Below, in pieces: positions 1-6,759 of a stretch of DNA of 9,591 nt; position 1 is the stretch's first letter; every line of letters starts with the position of its first letter. Under the pieces are notes generated by a model. The model was given only the letters and a program-made list of their open reading frames with translations. It was not told the DNA's origin and ran no database searches. A program made the position numbers and the translations under genes. The DNA is from SLRI01 sp964528705 (lineage in GTDB: Bacteria; Pseudomonadota; Alphaproteobacteria; Geminicoccales; Geminicoccaceae). The stretch spans positions 1 to 9,591 of the forward strand of contig CAZGUW010000184.1 in assembly GCA_964528705.1 (NCBI GenBank). The letters run 5' to 3'.

Positions 1-1
1 C

Positions 2-97
2 GGGGAGTGTCGCTTATACCGCGACAACCCGAGCGCCGGGCGGCTGGAATCGGCCAGTCGGGCGCGTGTGCGGCGCTGCACCTATAAGGATTCGTGA
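2..97 (+). CDS. Possible C-terminal tail of a rightward gene (uncertain)
   Basis: From base 2 an open frame reads through to TGA at 95-97, giving 31 residues that begin GECRLYRDNPSAGRLESASR and end in RRCTYKDS. Most third positions are G or C, unlike the neighbouring plus-strand frame, and the residues are plausible for a protein end. It would converge on ATPase 2 and overlap its stop by 16 nt. With so few codons, chance openness cannot be excluded. No family is recognised. Confidence 0.25.
   Translation, partial: GECRLYRDNPSAGRLESASRARVRRCTYKDS
8..59. repeat. Three small inverted repeats in a row downstream of the ABC operon
   Basis: TGTCGC-7 nt-GCGACA (8-26) is a perfect 6-bp stem. CCCG-5 nt-CGGG (28-40) and GGCTGG-6 nt-CCAGTC (42-59, one G-T wobble on the plus strand) follow directly. 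None has a T-tract, so an intrinsic terminator is not supported. They could mark the 3' end of the ABC transcript or be by-products of coding sequence in GC-rich DNA. Confidence 0.3.
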
Positions 98-886
98 TGG
101 CGCCGGCCGGGGATGGGGACGGCGGCGAGGAGGGTACGGGTGTAGTCGTGCTCCGGCCGCGCGAACACCTGCCGGCGCGGGCCCTGCTCGACCGCCCGGC
201 CGCGCAGCATCACCATGACGTCGGTGGCGAGGGCCTCGACCACCGCCAGGTCGTGGCTGATGAAGAGGTAGGTGAGGCCGCGACGCGCCTGGAGTTCCTT
301 CAGGAGGCCCAGCACCTGCGCCTGGACCGAGACGTCGAGGGCGGAGACCGGCTCGTCCAGCACGATCAGCCGGGGCTCGACGGCGAGCGCCCGGGCGATG
401 CCGATGCGCTGCGCCTGGCCGCCGGAGAACTCGTGCGGGTAGCGGAGAGCGAACTCGGGCCGGAGGCCGACCTCGTCCATCAGCCGGGCGACCCGCTCGC
501 GGCGGGCGTTGCGGTCGAGGTCGGTCAGCGCCTCGAGCGGGCCCTCCAGGATCTGGCGCACGGTCTTTCTGGGATTGAGCGAGGCGATCGGGTCCTGGAA
601 GACGAGCTGCACGGCCTGGTGGAAGCGGCGCTTCTCCTGCCCGCCGAGCCTTGCCACCGGCCGCCCCTCGAGGCGGATCTCGCCCTCGGTCGGCGGGATC
701 AGGCCGACCAGCATGCGGGCGAGGGTGGATTTCCCGCAGCCGGATTCGCCGACGATGCCGAGCGTGGTGCCCGGCCGGACGGCGAGGCTGACGCCGTCGA
801 CGGCGCGCAGCTCCGGCTTTTTCGCCCCGTACCAGGTGCGGCCGCCGCCGAAGACGCGGACGAGGTGTCGCCCTTCGATGATCGGC

Positions 887-894
<8 letters not shown>
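82..894 (-). CDS. Peptide/nickel-type ABC importer ATPase 2 (DppF/OppF-like), short form
   Basis: A 270-residue cytoplasmic ATPase that would power the importer as partner of the ATPase half of the upstream fusion protein. Visible motifs are Walker A GESGCGKS (residues 49-56), Q-loop Q100 in the FQDP segment, ABC signature FSGGQ (156-160), Walker B LIVLDEP with D180/E181, D-loop SALD and switch His214. The start is the ATG at 894, which overlaps the end of the upstream fusion gene by 8 nt; the frame is open further upstream, but that part is antisense-like sequence with no family similarity. It is the last gene of the operon. Oddity: DppF-type proteins usually run on for about 50-60 residues into a C-terminal cysteine-bearing tail, whereas this one stops just after the YTRTLLAAVPIP segment (about residue 262). 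I see no recognisable tail in the next 81 bases, so a recent frameshift is unlikely. The function class is secure; the substrate is unknown. Confidence 0.93.
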
Positions 895-2787
<1,893 letters not shown>

Positions 2788-2788
<1 letters not shown>

Positions 2789-3738
2789 CAGGCGCGCCTC
2801 AGGCGGGGGTCGAGGGCGACCTGGATGAGGTCGGTGGCGAGGTTGATGAGGACGAAGGAGGCGGCCACCACGAGCACGCCGCCCTGCACCAGAAGGATGT
2901 CGCGGGTCGAGATGGCGGTGACCAGCATGCGGCCGATGCCCGGCCACTGGAAGACGGTCTCGATGTAGACCGCACCGCCGAGGACGAAGCCCGCCTGGAT
3001 ACCGATGATCGGCACGATGCCGACGAGCGCGTTCATGAAGGCGTGGCGGAGGATGACGCGGCCTTCGCGCAGGCCCTTGGCGCGGGCGGTGCGCACATAG
3101 TCCTGGCGCAGCACCTCGAGCATGCCGGAGCGGGTGAGCCGGGCGACGACGCCGGTCGCGACCACGGCCAGCGCCGTGGCGGGCAGGGTCAGGTGCCAGA
3201 GCAGCTCACGGAGGCTGCCGTCGCCGAAGAGGTCGTACATGCCGCCCGTCGGGAACCAGCCGAGATCGACCGAGAACCAGAGGATCAGCATGATGCCGAG
3301 GAAGAAGGAGGGGGTGGAGATGCCGATCAGCACAGCGAGGGTGATCAGCTTGTCGGCCCAGCCATACTGCCGGACGGCGGCGACGACGCCGGCGGCGAGA
3401 CCGAAGATCGTGCAGAGGAAGAGTGCGGCGGCGGCCAGGATCAGCGTCGGGCCAAAGCGCTCCATGACCTCGTCGAGGACCGGCCGGTTGAGCGAGTAGG
3501 AGCGGCCGAGATCGCCTTCCAACACGCCCTGGAGCCAGGTCAGGTACTGCACGGGCAAGGGCTGGTCGAGGCCGAGCTCCTTGTTGATCCGCTCGACGTT
3601 CTCGGGCGTGGCGAAGGAGCCCAGGATGGCCGTCGCCGGGTCGCCCGGGATCAGGGAGATCACCAGAAAGACGATCACCGAGATCCCGAGCAGGACCGGG
3701 ACGGTCAGGGCCAGCCGGCGGAGCGCGTAGCCGAGCAA
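2788..3738 (-). CDS. Peptide/nickel-type ABC importer permease 1 (DppB-like)
   Basis: A 316-residue inner-membrane permease that would form half of the translocation channel with the permease half of the next gene. It has the family layout: an N-terminal membrane helix following LGYALRRL (about 9-30) ending in the IPGDP motif (30-34), a periplasmic segment with LGLDQPLPVQY and GDLGRS (75-80), five further hydrophobic segments, and an EAA-type loop DYVRTARAKGL (213-223) for ATPase docking. The C-terminus, with DPRLRRA, is typical. The start is TTG at 3738: no in-frame ATG lies near, and an AGGAA Shine-Dalgarno sits 9 nt upstream, inside the loop of an intercistronic hairpin. The stop shares one base with the next start (TGATG). 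It lies 12 bp after the binding-protein gene. Confidence in family is high; the substrate cannot be told. Confidence 0.95.
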
Positions 3739-3739
3739 G

Positions 3740-3761
3740 TGGCCGGGTTCCTAGCCGGCCT
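3740..3761 (-). promoter_or_regulatory. Intercistronic stem-loop between binding-protein and permease genes
   Basis: On the minus strand GGCCGG (3760-3755) and CCGGCC (3746-3741) form a perfect, all-GC 6-bp stem around an 8-nt loop, CTAGGAAC. The loop contains both the TAG stop of the binding-protein gene and the AGGAA ribosome-binding site of the permease gene; the TTG start lies two bases past the stem. There is no T-tract, so it is not a typical intrinsic terminator. In many ABC operons a hairpin here protects the upstream message and lowers expression of the membrane genes. That role here is inference. Confidence 0.5.
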
Positions 3762-5337
3762 TGGCGACGTCCTTGAGGATCAGCAGGAAGCTGGGCTCGA
3801 GGCTGAAGTTCTCGACCTTGTCGGTGGTCACCGCGTTCTGCTTCCAGTTGGCGACGAAGGCCCAGGGCGCGTCCTCGTGGACGATGGCCTGCATCTCCTT
3901 GTAGAGCCGGGCGCGCTCCTCCTGGTTCGTGGCCCGCCTGGCGGCCTCGAGCAGCTCGTCGACCTCGGGGTTCGAATAGTAGCCCGAGTTGAAGCCGCCG
4001 TTCTCGGGCATGGCCTCGGTGCGGAGCGCCAGGAAGGGCAGGGTGTCCGGGTCGTTGGTCATCCAGGCCATCTCGGCCATGCCGGCCTTGCCCTCGAGCC
4101 CGGGGTTCACCTGGCCCAGGAAGGTGTTCCACTCGTAGGTCTCGATCTGCGCATCGATGCCGACGGCGGCGAGGTCGGCCTGGATGGCGGTCCCCATCGG
4201 CACCGGGTCGAGCATGCCGGAGCCGCCCTCGGTGACGTAGAAGACGGTCTCGACGCCGTCCTCGTAGCCGGCAGCGGCGATCAGCTCCCTGGCCTTTTCC
4301 GGATCATAGGGATAGGGCTCGAGGTCCGGGTTGTAGGCCCAGGCGAACGCCTCGGGCGTGGGGCCCGCCGCCACAGTGGCGGTGCCCTGCAGCACGTCGG
4401 TGACGAGGCTTTCCTTGTTGATGGCGTAGTTCACCGCCTGGCGCATCCGCACGTCGTCGAAGGGCGGCTCCTTGGCGTTGAGGATGAGGAACCAGAGATG
4501 CGGGCCGGCCTGCTCGTGGAGCTCGAAGGCCGCGTCCTCGGCGAAGAGGGCGACGTTGTCCGGCGGCACCTCGACCATGAGGTCGATGCCGCCCGAGAGC
4601 ATCTCGGAGACCCGGGCGTTGGCGTCGGTGATGGGGCGGAAGACGACGCCGCGGAGCGGCGGGGCGCCGTCCCAGTAGTCCTCGTTCTGCTCCAGCGCCA
4701 CCTGCCGGTTCGATTCCCAGACCCTGAACTTGAAAGGCCCGGTGCCGGCGGGGTTGCGCGCGTACTCACTACCGTGGGTCTCGACCGCGGTCGGCGAGAC
4801 GATGAGGCCGGTGGGATAGGCGAGGTTGGAGAGGAAGGGGGCGTAGGGCTCGTTCAGGTGGAAGCGCACCGTGCGCGCGTCGACCACCTCGGTCTCCTGA
4901 ATGGCGCTGAAGAAGAAGGAGAGTGGGAAGGGGCCGGTGCCGTGCTGCGGGTGATTCTCGTCGAGCATGCGGTCGAAGTTGAACTTGACCGCCTCGGCGT
5001 CGAAGGGCGTGCCGTCGTGGAAGGTCACACCCTCGCGGAGCGTGAAGGTGTAGACCGTGCCGTCCTCGCTGATCTCCCAGCTCTCGGCGAGGGCGGGCTC
5101 GACCTCGAGCGTGCCCGGCCGGTAGCGGACGAGGCCGTCATAGACGTTGACCAGGATGCGGAAGTCGTTGACCGCGGTCACCACATGCGGGTCCATCGAG
5201 GCGGGCTCCGCGATCTGGCCGACGACCAGCACGTCGGGCGGCACCTGGGCCGTGGCGGGCGGCGCCGCGAGAGGGGCGGCGAGCAGGCCGGCCAAAGCCG
5301 AGGCCAGCAGCGAGCGGCGCAGAAGTGCCAGTGACAT
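3751..5337 (-). CDS. Periplasmic solute-binding protein, SBP_bac_5 (DppA/OppA-like) family
   Basis: A 528-residue extracytoplasmic receptor that would deliver ligand to the permease pair encoded downstream. Residues 1-30 are a signal peptide: Arg-Arg at 7-8, a long Ala/Leu core and a likely cleavage after ATA30. There is no lipobox cysteine, so it should be soluble periplasmic; the LRRSLL context is only weakly Tat-like. The family signature region lies at about 84-124 (AESWEISEDGTVYTFTLREG, then FHDGTPFDAEAVKFNFDRM). Other family segments are NPAGTGPF (205-212), LEQNEDYWDG (225-234), NYAIN (313-317) and a C-terminal WKQNAV (508-513). The length is normal for the class. The start is the ATG at 5337 with GGGAG 9 nt upstream; the frame is open about 34 codons further, but those residues do not look like a signal peptide. 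It is the first gene of the operon. Ligand could be a peptide, nickel chelate, glutathione, opine or other; it cannot be decided from sequence alone. Confidence 0.95.
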   Translation of the reverse strand: MSLALLRRSLLASALAGLLAAPLAAPPATAQVPPDVLVVGQIAEPASMDPHVVTAVNDFRILVNVYDGLVRYRPGTLEVEPALAESWEISEDGTVYTFTLREGVTFHDGTPFDAEAVKFNFDRMLDENHPQHGTGPFPLSFFFSAIQETEVVDARTVRFHLNEPYAPFLSNLAYPTGLIVSPTAVETHGSEYARNPAGTGPFKFRVWESNRQVALEQNEDYWDGAPPLRGVVFRPITDANARVSEMLSGGIDLMVEVPPDNVALFAEDAAFELHEQAGPHLWFLILNAKEPPFDDVRMRQAVNYAINKESLVTDVLQGTATVAAGPTPEAFAWAYNPDLEPYPYDPEKARELIAAAGYEDGVETVFYVTEGGSGMLDPVPMGTAIQADLAAVGIDAQIETYEWNTFLGQVNPGLEGKAGMAEMAWMTNDPDTLPFLALRTEAMPENGGFNSGYYSNPEVDELLEAARRATNQEERARLYKEMQAIVHEDAPWAFVANWKQNAVTTDKVENFSLEPSFLLILKDVAKAG

Positions 5338-5339
5338 GG

Positions 5340-5351
5340 GGGAGCTCTCCC
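5340..5351 (-). promoter_or_regulatory. Ribosome-binding site of the binding-protein gene, within a small inverted repeat
   Basis: On the minus strand GGGAG (5351-5347) lies 9 nt before the ATG at 5337 and supports that start over upstream candidates. It is followed by AG and then CTCCC, its exact reverse complement, so the ribosome-binding site could fold into a short 4-bp hairpin (GGGA, loop GAGC, TCCC). The stem is very short and may have no effect. Confidence 0.45.
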
Positions 5352-5438
5352 GACGGTCTGGTTGGTCGTGGACACGAGCCGGGCGGGCCATCCGGAATGC
5401 GAGGGGCCGCCGCGACACCGCGCCGTGGGGTTCGCCCA

Positions 5439-5467
5439 AGGGTCGGCCAGCGTTCCACCCTTGTCAA
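5439..5467 (-). promoter_or_regulatory. Candidate promoter of the ABC importer operon
   Basis: On the minus strand a consensus -35 hexamer TTGACA occupies 5467-5462. With a 17-nt spacer, the -10 position (5444-5439) reads GACCCT, which keeps only the second A and the final T of TATAAT. Transcription would start near 5432 and leave a leader of about 95 nt before the ATG at 5337. The -35 match is exact but the -10 is poor, and this is the only consensus -35 I found in the divergent region. Prediction by eye only. Confidence 0.35.
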
Positions 5468-5486
5468 ATCGGCCCGGCCGACAAGG
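5459..5486. promoter_or_regulatory. Nested palindrome in the divergent control region (candidate operator)
   Basis: CCTTGTC (5459-5465) and GACAAGG (5480-5486) are perfect 7-bp inverted arms 14 bp apart. Between and slightly overlapping them, TCGGCC-C-GGCCGA (5469-5481) is a second perfect palindrome with a single central base. The outer left arm overlaps the candidate -35 of the ABC operon. This position, in the 202-bp gap between two divergent genes, suits a dimeric regulator acting on one or both genes. No regulator gene is present in the window. The role is inference; in GC-rich DNA the inner palindrome alone could be chance. Confidence 0.4.
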
Positions 5487-5539
5487 TTTCTCGGAACACC
5501 GTCGGGTGGTGTGCTTCAAGGCTACGCGGGAACTTGCCG

Positions 5540-6748
5540 ATGCTGCAGCGGACGTCGGGGGTCGGTACGGCAGGGATAGTGCTAGCCGGGCTTGCGGCCG
5601 GCGGCCCGGCCTGGGCCGGCGGGCTCTACATCTCGGAGTTCGCGACACCGAGCATGGGCACGGCCGCGGCCGGCGCGCAGGCCTGGGCGGCGGATGCCTC
5701 GACGGCGCTGCACAACCCGGCCGGCATGACGAGGCTGGAAAGCAGTGCGCTCATGGTGGGCGCCGGCTTCGGGCTCACCGAGGTCGAGTTCGACTCCGAC
5801 CGGTCGGCGATCCAGGGCAACGACGGCGGCGATGCCGGCACGCTGGCGCCGCTCGCCACGCTCTCCGGCGTGCTGAAGCTCGACGAGAAATGGGCGCTCG
5901 GTCTCACGGCCGGCGGCATCACCGGGGCGGCGCTGCAATATGACGACGACTGGGTCGGGCGGTTCCAGGTGACCGACGTGTCGCTGCTCGTCGCCGGCAT
6001 CACCCCCTCGGTCGCCTACGCCGTGACCGACCGGCTCTCGCTCGGCGTCGGGGCGACGCTCTGGTATGCGCGGCTGAACGAGACGATCCGGCCGTCGGCG
6101 GTGGGCGGCAATGCGCGGGTCAAGGTCGAGGATGCCGACGATACCGACACGACCTTCAACCTGAGCGCCTTGTACGAGCTGACCGACGCCACCCGCTTCG
6201 GCATCATCTACAACTCGGAAGCCAAGCTGAACCTCTCCGGCGACGTCGACGTCCGGCCGATCGGGCTGCAGTCCAGCGCCGGGCTCGACTTCACCTTCCC
6301 GCAATTCGTCAAGGCGAGCGTCTATCACGACCTGAACGACAGCGTGGCGCTGCTCGGCTCGGTGCGCTGGGACGACTGGAGCGCCTTCGAGGACATCCCG
6401 GTCTCGGCCGACCAGGGCAATGCCGCCATTCCCGCCAACTGGCGCGACACGTACGGGTTCTCGCTCGGCCTGCACTACAAGCCCGTGCCGGACCTCCTGC
6501 TCCAGGCCGGCTTCGGCTACGACACGAGCCCGGTCTCCGACAGGAACCGGCGCGCCGACATCCCGGTCGACCGCCAGTACCGCTACTCCTTGGGCGCCCA
6601 GTACGCGCTCTCGGAAAGCCTGACGCTCGGCGGCTCCCTGGTCTACGCCGACCTCGGCGACGCCGACATCGACGCCGACCTCTTCGGCGGCAGCTACAAG
6701 GAGAACCGGGCGCTCTTCTTCGCGCTGAACATGGGGTACAGGTTCTAA
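5540..6748 (+). CDS. FadL/OmpP1/TodX-family outer-membrane channel
   Basis: A 402-residue outer-membrane beta-barrel protein of the family that moves long-chain fatty acids or aromatic hydrocarbons through the outer membrane. Residues 1-26 are a signal peptide with likely cleavage after AWA26. The mature N-terminus GGLYISEFATPSMGTAAAG (27-45) followed by ALHNPAGM (56-63) matches the FadL-family hatch region with its conserved Asn-Pro-Ala. The rest alternates amphipathic strands and polar loops and ends in GYRF, a C-terminal aromatic residue as expected for barrel assembly. E. coli FadL is about 446 residues, so this is a somewhat short member. The start is the ATG at 5540, because it begins the signal peptide; the ribosome-binding site is weak (GGGAA about 8 nt upstream). 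It is transcribed away from the ABC operon and ends 11 bp from the convergent TIR gene. The family call is good; whether it carries fatty acids, hydrocarbons or another lipid is not visible. Confidence 0.88.
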   Translation: MLQRTSGVGTAGIVLAGLAAGGPAWAGGLYISEFATPSMGTAAAGAQAWAADASTALHNPAGMTRLESSALMVGAGFGLTEVEFDSDRSAIQGNDGGDAGTLAPLATLSGVLKLDEKWALGLTAGGITGAALQYDDDWVGRFQVTDVSLLVAGITPSVAYAVTDRLSLGVGATLWYARLNETIRPSAVGGNARVKVEDADDTDTTFNLSALYELTDATRFGIIYNSEAKLNLSGDVDVRPIGLQSSAGLDFTFPQFVKASVYHDLNDSVALLGSVRWDDWSAFEDIPVSADQGNAAIPANWRDTYGFSLGLHYKPVPDLLLQAGFGYDTSPVSDRNRRADIPVDRQYRYSLGAQYALSESLTLGGSLVYADLGDADIDADLFGGSYKENRALFFALNMGYRF

Positions 6749-6759
6749 GGGGGCGGGCC

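Noticed and set aside
2789..2947. N-terminal extension of the fused permease by 53 residues
   Set aside because: The extension is His/Arg/Pro-rich shadow of permease 1. The ATG at 2788, coupled through TGATG, fits the normal permease N-terminus.
3043..5334. A 763-codon plus-strand open frame antisense to permease 1 and the binding protein
   Set aside because: It spans two real genes and their junction, shows no domain, and has antisense-type composition. Its length is explained by high GC and few stop codons.
5582..6475. A 297-codon minus-strand frame opposite the FadL-like gene
   Set aside because: It is an Arg/Glu/Val-rich shadow with no motif; the plus strand has a signal peptide, the NPA motif and a C-terminal aromatic residue.
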